Source: a bacterium
GTDB taxonomy: Bacteria > Spirochaetota > UBA4802 > UBA5550
Reading direction: 5' to 3'
Assembly (NCBI GenBank): GCA_024224995.1
Contig: JAAENB010000616.1
Span: 1-29,809 of the forward strand
Length of the DNA: 29,809 bases
The notes under the pieces were generated by a model. The model saw only the letters and a list, made by a program, of their open reading frames with translations. It searched no databases and was not told where the DNA came from. Below, in pieces: positions 8,708 through 16,921 of the stretch. Numbering within the stretch: position 1 is the first letter of the stretch; each line of letters starts with the position of its first letter. A program made the translations under genes and the position numbers.

Positions 8708-10039
8708 TTAGATAGAATTTTGTCCTGAGCGGAGCCGAAGTGCCGGGTTTGGATGATTATAGATACAGGGAGGGATCATCTCCCCGTTTTTAGTGATATT
8801 ACGAGACATGCAATGGCTAATTCTCTGCTGATCCTGGTAGGTCTCATTCATGAATTGTTCAATAGAGACAACCATAATGGACCGCTTCCCTTTTTTGAAA
8901 AGCATACCCAGCAGCATAGCATAAAGCGGGAAGATCTTTTTTATTCTCAGGGAACAGGTAAAATAAAAAGCAAACAGCAAGAAGGCCCGCAGCCGGCTTA
9001 CGCCGCCTCCGGCTTTCCTCATAAAACGGTAGAGCCGCCCGATATTGAGATAGTTGTCAAGCGGAACAATGGTATCGTTATTGACGGCAAGGAAGAGCAG
9101 GGCTGCGCAGTCGGGATGGAGCTCAAGACCCAGGGGAGCGAATATGGGGAAGGGCCAAAAATGATCGCTGCTGAGTCCGCGTACGGTGCCCGAATGTATC
9201 AACGCTTCGATTATAGCTTCCCGGTCCACCAGGTCTTTGGGAGTTAATTTAAAGCGGCCTGCTTCCACGGCAGCCAGGTAAACGACAACGGACAGGTTCG
9301 GCGCAAAGGCGGACGCGAATTTGAGAATATCGCCGGTTTCATTGAGGTTATCTTTAATAACCGTGGTAATGGTGCCGAAATTGATATTTGCCTCACTGGC
9401 ATTTTCAATAGCCCGGATCTTGGTTTCAATAGAATCAATGCCCCTGATTTTTTGCTGAACGTTTTTTTCAAACGAATCGAATTGTAAATAGCAATAGGTG
9501 AGGCCGCTCTTTTTTATTTGCCGCGCAAGGGTTTTGTCTTCGCCAAGCTTGAGGGCATTGGTAATCATGGTAACGTCCATGTTCATCTTCCGGGTTTTTT
9601 TTATTATTTCAAACAGCCCGGGATGCATGGTCGGTTCTCCGCCCGATAAGGTTAATGCTTTTCTGTTTGCCTTTTTAAGATGCTCTGCCATAGTCAGGAT
9701 CTCGTCAACGGAAAGATGGGACCCCTTTCCATCTCCCGAATCCGCGAAGCAGACCGGGCATGAGAGATTGCAGTCATCGGTAATTTCTAAAATATTAAAC
9801 CAGGAAAAGCCGCTTTCAGCCGTTTCCGCTATGGGGTCATCGTCGAAACTGATCTGGCTTTTTTCCCGTATTTTTAAAAAGATATGGGCATTGCTCGAAA
9901 TTAAAACCGATTTTTTCCCGGAAGCAGATTCACGAGGACAAAATATTTCAAAGAATATTTTTTTATTATGGGACACAATGTGCGCTTCATGGAGCGTCTC
10001 GCAATCACAACAGTAGGATTGGGTTTTATTAACGATCAT
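8708..10039 (-). CDS. Radical SAM protein (Tes-like architecture)
   Basis: This radical SAM enzyme of about 443 residues has the [4Fe-4S] motif CNLSCPVC (Cys90, 94, 97) and GGEP (133-136) for SAM binding. The N-terminus carries a cysteine knuckle (YCCDC, residues 9-13, then a later FCPRE), and the C-terminus has HCMSRNITKNGEMIPPCIYN. N-terminal zinc-finger-like Cys plus a C-terminal Cys-rich end recall the Tes/MJ0619-type radical SAM proteins that act on lipids; substrate assignment is inference. A hydrophobic patch near residues 340-375 (LRAFLLFAFYF, YAMLLGMLF) suggests membrane contact. The ATG at 10039 overlaps the upstream stop as ATGA, with AGGT about 6 bases before it; an ATG at 10045 is the alternative. 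Its last residues (ALRLRSGQ) come from a family C repeat, so the original C-terminus may have been altered. Confidence 0.85.
   Translation of the reverse strand: MIVNKTQSYCCDCETLHEAHIVSHNKKIFFEIFCPRESASGKKSVLISSNAHIFLKIREKSQISFDDDPIAETAESGFSWFNILEITDDCNLSCPVCFADSGDGKGSHLSVDEILTMAEHLKKANRKALTLSGGEPTMHPGLFEIIKKTRKMNMDVTMITNALKLGEDKTLARQIKKSGLTYCYLQFDSFEKNVQQKIRGIDSIETKIRAIENASEANINFGTITTVIKDNLNETGDILKFASAFAPNLSVVVYLAAVEAGRFKLTPKDLVDREAIIEALIHSGTVRGLSSDHFWPFPIFAPLGLELHPDCAALLFLAVNNDTIVPLDNYLNIGRLYRFMRKAGGGVSRLRAFLLFAFYFTCSLRIKKIFPLYAMLLGMLFKKGKRSIMVVSIEQFMNETYQDQQRISHCMSRNITKNGEMIPPCIYNHPNPALRLRSGQNSI
8721..8745 (-). repeat. Family C repeat unit, copy 2, inside the 3' end of a radical SAM gene
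   Basis: On the minus strand this reads CACTTCGGCTCCGCTCAGGA, the same core as in the arrays at 218-320 and 12601-12669. It encodes ALRLRSG at the extreme C-terminus of the gene. Confidence 0.7.
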
Positions 10040-11190
10040 TGACATACCTGTTTGTTCTTGAGATATTTTTCTTTAAAGGTTTCGTCTTTCATTTTGCATC
10101 CGTTGAGAGAGGAGCATGCGAATTCCGGGTATTGGGAAAAGCGGTCCCAGAGTTGATGCAGGGGTTCGTCTTTGACGTTCCCCGTGCTCATGGGATTGAA
10201 ATCGCAGGGGCAAACATCTCCGTACGGGCTAATATAAAAATGGCTAATGCCGCCTGCGCAGCCAATGCCGCGGCTGCTTTTGGAGAATGAGTACGCGTGT
10301 ATCCCGGGATAATCATTTTTGTTGTGATATTCTTCCACTATTTTTATGAGTTCCTCCTGTTCGTCATTGTGCCAGGCAACATCGGGCCTGGCCGCGTAGT
10401 TTCCTGTGGGGATGGCGTCGAACAAAATAATGCCGTTGATTTTTAACCGTTTACCCAGTTCGAATATTTTTTCAAGATTTCCGTTTTTCATATCTTCCTT
10501 AAGAAGAACGGTAGAGAGCCCAACAAGGAGTTTTTCTTTCCGGGCCTGGCGTATCCCCTCAATGGCTTTATCGAACAAACCGTCAAGGCCCTTTTTTTGA
10601 TCGTGGATATTCGGCAGGGCGGAATCGATACTCACGATTACCGAGGTGAGCCCTGCTTTTCTTAACCCTTTTGCTTTTTCTTTTAAAAAATAGCCGTTGG
10701 TAAAAAGGATTACCTGGCTTAAGTCTTTGTCAATGGATCCTATAATTTCGAATATATCATCGTGCATGAGAGGCTCTCCGCCCACAAGGTTTATTGTGGA
10801 TGCCCCTAATTCCTGTATTTGCGAGAGCGTTTTTTTTAGTTCCGCCGTAGTTAACGCGGGACGATTGCTTGTGTTATTTTTTTCCATGGAAGTAAAACTG
10901 CAATACTCACAGCTGCAGTTACAGGCATCGTTTACGGCAACACCGGCAAGATCGGGGAGTTTCCTCCATTGATAAATGCTCATGAGCCGTGAGGTGAGAG
11001 AATTTGCAAAAGGTTTGCTTAATAATGGCGGTGATAATAAATAAAAACTGGGGTAGCCCTTATGCCAGCCGATGATTTTATTTGAACTATTGCAAAATCT
11101 TTTATTGGCGATTGTGAGAAAATCAAAACCATACCTGCTTCCTTTTGTAAGCATGGTAAATATAAACCTGGCAAAAGAGCTGAATTTCAC
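10036..11190 (-). CDS. Radical SAM/SPASM-type protein, first gene of a two-gene operon
   Basis: This is a radical SAM enzyme of about 384 residues. The cluster motif is CNCSCEYC and the SAM-binding motif GGEP lies about 45 residues later. A SPASM-like cysteine-rich C-terminus follows (GCAGG, DVCPCDF, FACSSLNGC, final CQ), which would bind auxiliary Fe-S clusters. About 85 residues precede the radical SAM core and were not recognised. I favour the GTG at 11190: GGGAGG abuts the ATG at 11196 with no spacing but sits 6 bases before this GTG; two residues are at stake. Its TGA overlaps the next gene's ATG (ATGA), so the two radical SAM proteins are translationally coupled and probably act in one pathway. 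No RiPP precursor peptide was identified nearby, so peptide or lipid substrates both remain possible. Confidence 0.85.
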   Translation of the reverse strand: MKFSSFARFIFTMLTKGSRYGFDFLTIANKRFCNSSNKIIGWHKGYPSFYLLSPPLLSKPFANSLTSRLMSIYQWRKLPDLAGVAVNDACNCSCEYCSFTSMEKNNTSNRPALTTAELKKTLSQIQELGASTINLVGGEPLMHDDIFEIIGSIDKDLSQVILFTNGYFLKEKAKGLRKAGLTSVIVSIDSALPNIHDQKKGLDGLFDKAIEGIRQARKEKLLVGLSTVLLKEDMKNGNLEKIFELGKRLKINGIILFDAIPTGNYAARPDVAWHNDEQEELIKIVEEYHNKNDYPGIHAYSFSKSSRGIGCAGGISHFYISPYGDVCPCDFNPMSTGNVKDEPLHQLWDRFSQYPEFACSSLNGCKMKDETFKEKYLKNKQVCQ

Positions 11191-11220
11191 TGGCATCCTC
11201 CCGATGATGTCTCTTCGACT

Positions 11221-11249
11221 GTGATAGTTGCAGTTGGAGTGGTTGTCAA
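11221..11249 (-). promoter_or_regulatory. Sigma70-type promoter of the radical SAM operon
   Basis: On the minus strand TTGACA (11249-11244), a 17-bp spacer, then TATCAC (11226-11221). It lies about 30 bases upstream of the start codon. Confidence 0.65.
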
Positions 11250-11294
11250 GAGTTTATTCCGGAATGAGGTTTAAAATTCGGTACCCGCTCAGAA

Positions 11295-11510
11295 GTGGGG
11301 TGCGCCCCCTGCGAGGGGTGCGCTCTGTGCGAGGGGTGCGAGCTATGGGCAATTTTGACGGTAAACAATGATTTTTTTTCCTCCCATTTTTTTAATCAAG
11401 CACAGCGAAATTGTGTTGGTGCTCTGGGGGATAAGTGGTATTTCTCCTCCACCCCAGGTCGCACCTCTCACACCCCCCGCAGGGACTCAGTCCCTGATGC
11501 ATTCAGCAAC
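11295..11510. other. Non-coding stretch with short direct repeats and a small palindrome
   Basis: GCGAGGGGTGCG occurs twice near 11316-11342, and CAGGGACT-C-AGTCCCTG forms a palindrome with 8-bp arms at 11480-11496. The open frame across it has low-complexity Cys/Gly/Glu repeats and is not gene-like. I see no gene between 11250 and 11536. Confidence 0.4.
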
Positions 11511-11536
11511 TATTCCCAAAGATGGGAAACGTCATT

Positions 11537-11624
11537 TGCAGTTTTGATACTCCTCTTCAGAAGGTGAGGACTGTTTGAGCGGAGCGAGTTCCGGAGCCGG
11601 ATGAAGAGGAGTATTAAAACTGCA
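11537..11624 (+). repeat. Family A hairpin repeat, copy 2
   Basis: 23-bp arms (11537-11559 and 11602-11624) have a single mismatch, which is a G-U pair if read as plus-strand RNA. The 42-nt loop holds the core CTGTTTGAGCGGAGCGAG then TTCCG, identical to copy 1. The arm sequence is unrelated to the arms of copies 1 and 3. Confidence 0.75.
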
Positions 11625-11684
11625 TGCTGCACCTCCGAAATTTGAGCAAATAGAAAATTCACCAGGTCTAAAAGAGCGGGGCCT

Positions 11685-11780
11685 GGGCGCGCCCTGCGGG
11701 CCGGGCTTCTCCGGGCTCCGCGTTCGCTCCGGTCCCGATGAAAAGAATCGGGACTAAACCCTGCGCATCCCTCGCGCAAG
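11685..11780 (-). repeat. Family B structured repeat, copy 2
   Basis: Read on the minus strand it matches the block at 94-210: GGGATGCGCAGGGTTTAGTC, then a long variable stem GTCCCGAT/ATCGGGAC, GGAGCCCGGAGAAGCCCG, and GCCC-GCA-GGGC in place of the ACCC/GGGT stem of copy 1. The paired A-T to G-C change keeps the stem. It lies between two family A hairpins. Confidence 0.65.
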
Positions 11781-11856
11781 ATGTTACACCACGGGCTGGT
11801 TTTTTTGCTCTCACACCGGTATTCGGCGCTTGTGTATTATACCGAAAAACATAATT

Positions 11857-11968
11857 CGGAATGCAACCCATGCCTGGAGTGATGCCTCTGCGGGTTGTGA
11901 GGCTGTCTGAGCGAAGCGAGTTCCGAACGTTCTGCGGAGGCATCACTCCAGGCATGGGTTGCATTCCG
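11857..11968 (+). repeat. Family A hairpin repeat, copy 3 (37-bp arms)
   Basis: The arms at 11857-11893 and 11932-11968 pair over 37 bp with two mismatches, both G-U compatible on the plus strand. The 38-nt loop holds the core variant CTGTCTGAGCGAAGCGAG then TTCCG. It ends two bases before the -35 hexamer of the next promoter. Confidence 0.8.
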
Positions 11969-11970
11969 GG

Positions 11971-12000
11971 TTGACATACCTTATATATGACGCTTATTTT
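11971..12000 (+). promoter_or_regulatory. Promoter for the membrane protein gene at 12070
   Basis: TTGACA (11971-11976), an 18-bp spacer, then TATTTT (11995-12000). The predicted transcript starts near 12007, downstream of the ATG at 11959 in the same frame, so the internal start at 12070 is preferred. Confidence 0.5.
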
Positions 12001-12069
12001 TTATTTCGGCATTTTTTGAACAACAGTGAAATCCTTGACGAAATTATACGGGTTGATTATAGTAGCTTC

Positions 12070-12645
12070 ATGAAAATGAGCAGCGGGGTTGGTCCGGTTT
12101 TTCGGATTATTGGAGGAATATCGGCAATAGTATTCTATGGTATACATGCCGGGTATTTGATTATGAATAGCCAGGCGTATCATGTGCTCTGGATATGTCA
12201 CCTGGGATGCCTGCTTGTGGGCATTGGAGTTTTGACTCAAAACCGGTATGTGAACGCAATCGGTTTTATGTGGCTGGTTTTTGGTGTTCCCATCTGGGGG
12301 ATCAATATCGCTGCCACAGGCAAGTTTATGACAACGTCCACGCTGACTCATTGCGGCGGTATTATTATCGGTCTTGGCGGAATAGGGGGATCTGGCATGC
12401 TGCGGCGTTCGTGGATTTTGGCGGTTTTGGGAATGATCGGCATGGGAGTGTTATGCCGGATAATTACACCGGCAGAAGCGAACGTTAACCTGGCGTTTGC
12501 CGTGTGGCAGGGGTGGGAAAAATATTTCCCCTCGCATTTTTGGTTTGTTCTTATGCTCATACTGGACAGCCTTATTCTTTTTTATATTATTGAATACCTG
12601 GCACTTCGGCTCCGCTCAGCGACCTACTTCGGCTCCGCTCAGTGA
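12070..12645 (+). CDS. Unrecognised integral membrane protein
   Basis: This protein of about 191 residues has six predicted hydrophobic helices (segments include IIGGISAIVFYGIHAGYLI, LLVGIGVL, FMWLVFGVPIWGI, HCGGIIIGLGGIG, ILAVLGMIGMGVL, FVLMLILDSLILFYIIEYL). Histidines sit near or in several helices (GIHAGY, CHLGC, LTHCGG, PSHFW), which could bind metal or heme, but I do not recognise a family. The frame is open back to 11959, inside the family A hairpin; I use the ATG at 12070 because the promoter at 11971-12000 would start transcription after 12000. There is no strong ribosome site, so another start is possible. The last 14 residues (ALRLRSATYFGSAQ) are encoded by a family C repeat array. 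Confidence 0.6.
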   Translation: MKMSSGVGPVFRIIGGISAIVFYGIHAGYLIMNSQAYHVLWICHLGCLLVGIGVLTQNRYVNAIGFMWLVFGVPIWGINIAATGKFMTTSTLTHCGGIIIGLGGIGGSGMLRRSWILAVLGMIGMGVLCRIITPAEANVNLAFAVWQGWEKYFPSHFWFVLMLILDSLILFYIIEYLALRLRSATYFGSAQ

Positions 12646-12669
12646 CCTGCTTCGGCTCCGCTCAGTGCC
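12601..12669 (+). repeat. Family C tandem repeat, copy 3, overlapping a gene's 3' end
   Basis: Three units of CTTCGGCTCCGCTCAGYGAC type are spaced about 24 bp apart. The first two units encode the C-terminal tail of the upstream membrane protein, and the third lies after its stop and before the ribosome site of the next gene. Confidence 0.8.
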
Positions 12670-12687
12670 AAAAAGGAGAAACGAACG

Positions 12688-13056
12688 ATGAAGCAATTCA
12701 AAATTTACGCAAATCCCCGGGGGACACATGAAGCAGTGAAGCAAGGATGGTCATGGCCTGCTTTTTTGTTTGGGGTCATCTGGGCACTGGTCAAACAAAT
12801 GTGGGTTCTGGGGTTTGGTCTTCCGGGTTTTTTCTTTGTTCTTGGGTTCATTGCAGCTGTTGCCGGTGGAGATTTCGAACGGGGATTGGACGGTCTAACG
12901 AGCATTGGAGGACTTGTGGTGGCTATCGTATTCGGAATAAATGGGAATACATGGAGGGAGGCAAATCTTACGTCAAGGGGATTCGAATTTAAGGAGACTG
13001 TTAGTGCTGCCAATGACGACGCTGCAATCGCGGTTTATGAGATATTCAAGAAATAA
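12688..13056 (+). CDS. DUF2628-like membrane protein
   Basis: This 122-residue protein begins with a short soluble part (KQFKIYANPRG) and the motif KQGWSWPAFLFGVIWALVKQ, typical of DUF2628 proteins, in which a GWSWPAFLF-like segment leads into the membrane. Two further hydrophobic segments (about 40-59 and 71-83) and a basic stretch ending in NTWREANLTSRGFE follow, as in that family. Function of the family is not known. GGAG precedes the ATG by about 9 bases. It may be co-transcribed with the membrane protein 43 bases upstream, but a family C repeat fills the gap. The last 20 residues are polar and may be cytoplasmic. Confidence 0.75.
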   Translation: MKQFKIYANPRGTHEAVKQGWSWPAFLFGVIWALVKQMWVLGFGLPGFFFVLGFIAAVAGGDFERGLDGLTSIGGLVVAIVFGINGNTWREANLTSRGFEFKETVSAANDDAAIAVYEIFKK

Positions 13057-13150
13057 TCGATTTAATACGGATGATTTTGAAAATCAATCTTAGCCGACAG
13101 ATTTTTAGGGTTATTGGGGCCCGGAGCCTGAAACGAGATGGAATGAACTA

Positions 13151-13498
13151 ATGGATACTGTAGAGAGTATTGATACTATACGATGGATCGACAGAGGCGA
13201 TTTAAAATTTAGAATAAAAAAAATCAATGATGAACAGTCAATTGTATGGACAACGAAGTTAGGCTTTGATGTTAATTTTACCATAATGATTTATGAATTC
13301 TTTGAGTATTGCAGCAATGAATTCTCTATTGATATAAGAGGAGATAATTCATGGTCTTTAAAGGGATTTATAATACGGAATGATGATATAGCTTTAGTGT
13401 TAGGTCAGATTGGCTATTATGTGGATGAATGGAATATTGAGCCTGATGAAGAAGATGAAAGGATCTCTGAAGAAGAGTGGTATTCTGTATGGTTATGA
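13151..13498 (+). CDS. Hypothetical acidic protein
   Basis: This is a 115-residue soluble protein of unknown family. It is acidic, rich in Asp, Glu, Ile and Trp, and ends in a strongly acidic tail (EPDEEDERISEEEWYSVWL). The content (IYEFFEYCSNEFSIDIRGDN, WNIEPDEEDER) is reminiscent of small immunity or toxin-neutralising proteins, but there is no toxin gene beside it, so this is only an impression. A weak GGA-rich site precedes the ATG. Confidence 0.5.
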   Translation: MDTVESIDTIRWIDRGDLKFRIKKINDEQSIVWTTKLGFDVNFTIMIYEFFEYCSNEFSIDIRGDNSWSLKGFIIRNDDIALVLGQIGYYVDEWNIEPDEEDERISEEEWYSVWL

Positions 13499-13577
13499 GA
13501 TGCAGATTAGATGAATGCCGGTTTTCTTTTGATAGACTGAGTAATCCTTTGTACACACACGCCCGCACAAATATTAG

Positions 13578-13606
13578 TTGACTCACACAAATTCTTTTTT
13601 TATTAT
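13578..13606 (+). promoter_or_regulatory. Promoter of the RND permease gene
   Basis: TTGACT (13578-13583), a 17-bp spacer, then TATTAT (13601-13606). The transcript would start near 13613, just before the ribosome site AAGGAG, which gives a leader of about 15 nt. Confidence 0.65.
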
Positions 13607-13627
13607 GAGAAATCAAGGAGTTAACCA

Positions 13628-16600
13628 ATGGCCCGTTTAATTGAATTTCTGCTGAACAAATCAAAGATCATACACTTAATCCTGTTATTCATTTTCATAG
13701 CCGGAATAATATCAATATTCAGGCTAAAAAAATACACCATAGAGCCTGCCGATTACGGCTATGTAAGCGTACAAACCATCTATCCCGGCGCCTCTCCCCG
13801 GGATGTGGAACTCAAGGTAACATCGAGGCTGGAAAAAAACCTGAAAGCGGTTGATGGGATAAAAGAGTTTACCTCTGTCTCAATTGAAGGGTATTCTCAT
13901 ATTGGTATTACCCTTGAACATGACTCGGACTTTGAAACCGTCCATAGAGATATACAAAAAGCCATAGACAATGCGGATGACCTGCCGGGCGAAATCAGGG
14001 GCCGGCCCGTAATGACAGAGCTCAATGAAGATATCAGGCCAATGATGGAAATAGCCGTAACAGGGAAAGCGGGTTACACAATAAAGAGAAAATACGCGAA
14101 AGCCCTGGAGGAAGCGCTGCTGGCAAGTCCTTATGTGGGCAGGGTAGAAAAAGCGGGCTACCTGAAAAGGGAAGTACGAATAGAAGCGGACCAGGCCAGG
14201 CTGCTCGATTATTACGTGTCAATAGGAGAATTAATTAACGCCGTACAATCGCGTAACTTTAGAATGAGTACGGGGGATTTGATCGTAAAAGAGAAACAGA
14301 AAAAATACGTAGTGAACGCGGAGTTTAAGAACCTGAAGGATGTAGGCAATGTAATAATCAGGTCCGGACTCGTGAGCGATAAAATAACCGTGTCCAATGT
14401 AGCCCTGATCAAAGACGGGTTTGAGAAGCCCCACAGCCTCACGCGGTATAACAGCAATGAGGCCATCAATCTTGTGCTCATGAAAAAACCGGGTAAGGAT
14501 ATTGTAAAAGCAGTAAGTGAAATTAACCGGGTTTTTGACGATTTTAAAAAGACGCTCCCTGAAACTGTTCAGGCGAAAGTTATTGTGGATTATTCAATTG
14601 AAGTACGCGAATTATTGGGAGTTGTGAGGAACAACGCGCTCCTGGGTTTTATCCTTGTCGTTAGTGTACTTTTTATGATGCTCAATTTCCGAATAGCCTT
14701 CTGGACGGCCCTGGGAATTCCAACATCCATATTGATGGCATTTATTTTATTTCCCGCCTTCGATATTTCCATACACTTAATTTCCTTATTCGCCATAGTA
14801 CTGGTCATGGGGATGCTGGTAGATGATGCCATAATAATATCGGAAAACATATACCGGTATAGAGAAATGGGATTTTCCGAAATAGAGGCCGCCACCAAAG
14901 GGTTAGAGGAGGTCATCTGGCCCGTTATTACAACAGTAGCAACAACGATCATAGTGTTTTTGCCCATATTGGGCATGACCGGGACCATGGGAACTATCTT
15001 CGGCAGCATACCTATAGTTGTTATGCTGCTCTTATTCGCTTCCCTGGTTGAGGGAGTTTTCTTTCTGCCCGTGCATATTGCCAATATCAAAATAAAAAAA
15101 ACTGATCCTGAGAAAAAATCTTTTTTTGAAAAAATTGAGAGCTATTATGAAAAAATAATACTCTTAAGTTTACATAACAGGGGAAAGACGATCCTTATTT
15201 TTACGGGAGTGCTGCTCCTCTCTTTTGTTGTGCTCATCGCCGGCATGAAATTCGTTTATATGGATTCGGAAGACGGCTTACTGGGGGTGATCCGTTTTGA
15301 AACCCGTGTGGGCTCCACTATTGAGACAACACTGGCGCAGGCGAAACAATTCGAGGAAGTACTGAAAACCATGTCCGGGGAAGAGGTCTCGGGCTATGTG
15401 ACTACTATTGGAGAAGATATTCCCGGAACTGTCAGTTATGGAGAAGCCGTAAAAAAACGAAGTTTTGCCGGCAATATACTTATTCATCTCACGCCAATTC
15501 AAAGCAGGAAAAGAACTGCCAGGGAGATCATGAGTGAGATAAAATCGAAGTGCCGGGACGTTGCGGGGCTTACTAAAGTCCATATTGATACGCATTACGC
15601 GGGGCCTCCCATTGGAAGAGCAGTGGCCGTAACGTTCGCAACTGATGATGACGCAGTACGCGACAAGTTCAAAAAAGAACTAAAAGATCTTCTAAAATCA
15701 CAACCGGGTGTATACAATATAGAAGACAACCAGGGAGTAGGGAAAAAAAGGATTGATATAAAGATCAACTATGATCTTGCCGCGAAGCTGGAGCTGCGTC
15801 CCCTGGATATAGCTCGAACCATACGCACGGCGTTTAACGGGGTTTTGGTAACCCGGCTGGAGCGGCAGGGTGAAGAGGTCGATTACCGGCTCATATTAAA
15901 CAAGAGATCCCGGGCGTCGGCGCTCACGCTCAGCAACCTCACTATCAGGAACTTTCATGAATTAACCGTAAGCAATGTACAGGGACGGCTTGTTCCAATC
16001 GGCAGAGTAATTAAACAGGTAGAAAAAGAAGATGTTCTTACCATTCATCATTATCAAGGAGAGAGAGCCATAACTGTTTTCGCTGATATAAATATCGACA
16101 AGAATACTCCTCTCCGGGTCAATGCCCTCATAAAAGAAAAATTTGGGCCTGAAGTAAAAAAATATCCCGGCATGCAAATGGTTTTGGGCGGAGAAGAAAA
16201 GGATGTGCAGGAGTCCATAATTGATTTTATGATCGCTTTTATCATGGCAATCATAGGGATCTGTTTTATCCTGGTAATACTGTTTAATTCGTACAGTCAG
16301 CCCTTATTGGTGTTAGCGGCAATACCCTTTGCCTTTTCCGGCGTAATATTTGCTTTCTTTTTTCATGGCATGGATTTTGGAATATTCGCCATGATCGGCA
16401 CCCTTGGTTTAATGGGGGTTGTAGTGAATGATTCACTGGTTATGATAAGTTTTTTGAATCAAAAGCGGAAAGAGGAAGGCTTGAACGTAGAGGCAATATC
16501 AAACGGTGCCAGGCTGCGCTTGCGGCCTATTATACTAACCACCGTTACCACTGCTGCCGGAATGTTCCCCCTTGCCTATGGTATAGGAGGTGGAAACAGT

Positions 16601-16732
16601 TATGCGAGCCCAATGATCATGGCAATCGCCTGGGGGCTTATTTTCGCCACGGTTGTAACCCTCATATTGCTGCCGTCTCTGTATATGACACTGGCAAGTT
16701 TTAAAGATAAGCATGGCAGGGAGTTGTCATAG
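13628..16732 (+). CDS. RND-family efflux permease (AcrB/MexB-type superfamily), orphan
   Basis: This 1034-residue inner-membrane pump has the full two-fold RND layout: a first helix at residues 12-32, a large periplasmic porter region, helices II-VI, a second helix near 517, a second porter region, and helices VIII-XII to the end. The proton-relay pair Asp399-Asp400 in GMLVDDAIIISENIYR is intact, and the counterpart in the second half is VVVNDSLVMISF. PGASPRDVE near residue 55 is typical of the superfamily. AAGGAG lies about 7 bases before the ATG. No membrane-fusion protein or outer-membrane channel gene is adjacent, and a promoter and terminator bracket the gene, so it is a single-gene unit. 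It may borrow partners encoded elsewhere. The substrate cannot be told from the sequence. Confidence 0.92.
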   Translation: MARLIEFLLNKSKIIHLILLFIFIAGIISIFRLKKYTIEPADYGYVSVQTIYPGASPRDVELKVTSRLEKNLKAVDGIKEFTSVSIEGYSHIGITLEHDSDFETVHRDIQKAIDNADDLPGEIRGRPVMTELNEDIRPMMEIAVTGKAGYTIKRKYAKALEEALLASPYVGRVEKAGYLKREVRIEADQARLLDYYVSIGELINAVQSRNFRMSTGDLIVKEKQKKYVVNAEFKNLKDVGNVIIRSGLVSDKITVSNVALIKDGFEKPHSLTRYNSNEAINLVLMKKPGKDIVKAVSEINRVFDDFKKTLPETVQAKVIVDYSIEVRELLGVVRNNALLGFILVVSVLFMMLNFRIAFWTALGIPTSILMAFILFPAFDISIHLISLFAIVLVMGMLVDDAIIISENIYRYREMGFSEIEAATKGLEEVIWPVITTVATTIIVFLPILGMTGTMGTIFGSIPIVVMLLLFASLVEGVFFLPVHIANIKIKKTDPEKKSFFEKIESYYEKIILLSLHNRGKTILIFTGVLLLSFVVLIAGMKFVYMDSEDGLLGVIRFETRVGSTIETTLAQAKQFEEVLKTMSGEEVSGYVTTIGEDIPGTVSYGEAVKKRSFAGNILIHLTPIQSRKRTAREIMSEIKSKCRDVAGLTKVHIDTHYAGPPIGRAVAVTFATDDDAVRDKFKKELKDLLKSQPGVYNIEDNQGVGKKRIDIKINYDLAAKLELRPLDIARTIRTAFNGVLVTRLERQGEEVDYRLILNKRSRASALTLSNLTIRNFHELTVSNVQGRLVPIGRVIKQVEKEDVLTIHHYQGERAITVFADINIDKNTPLRVNALIKEKFGPEVKKYPGMQMVLGGEEKDVQESIIDFMIAFIMAIIGICFILVILFNSYSQPLLVLAAIPFAFSGVIFAFFFHGMDFGIFAMIGTLGLMGVVVNDSLVMISFLNQKRKEEGLNVEAISNGARLRLRPIILTTVTTAAGMFPLAYGIGGGNSYASPMIMAIAWGLIFATVVTLILLPSLYMTLASFKDKHGRELS

Positions 16733-16802
16733 TTTTGAAGCCATAAATATTTTAATAAAACGCTTGACTTTAATCCGGGTATATTTTAACGTTCTGAATA
16801 TG

Positions 16803-16835
16803 AAGAGGAGGCATACAATTGTCTCCTTTTTTATT
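16803..16835 (+). terminator. Rho-independent terminator of the RND gene
   Basis: AGGAGGCA pairs with TGTCTCCT around a six-base loop, followed by a run of T. It lies 70 bases after the stop codon. Confidence 0.75.
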
Positions 16836-16921
16836 CTACACACTTACCATCTATTGACCTGTTTGAGTGATACACTTCTCCGGATCGATTACATTTTAAA
16901 TGAAAAAGTAAGGTTAACACA

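Noticed and set aside
11295..11567. Open frame of 90 codons on the plus strand
   Set aside because: Its start is a low-complexity Cys/Gly/Glu repeat from short DNA repeats, and the rest runs into a family A hairpin.
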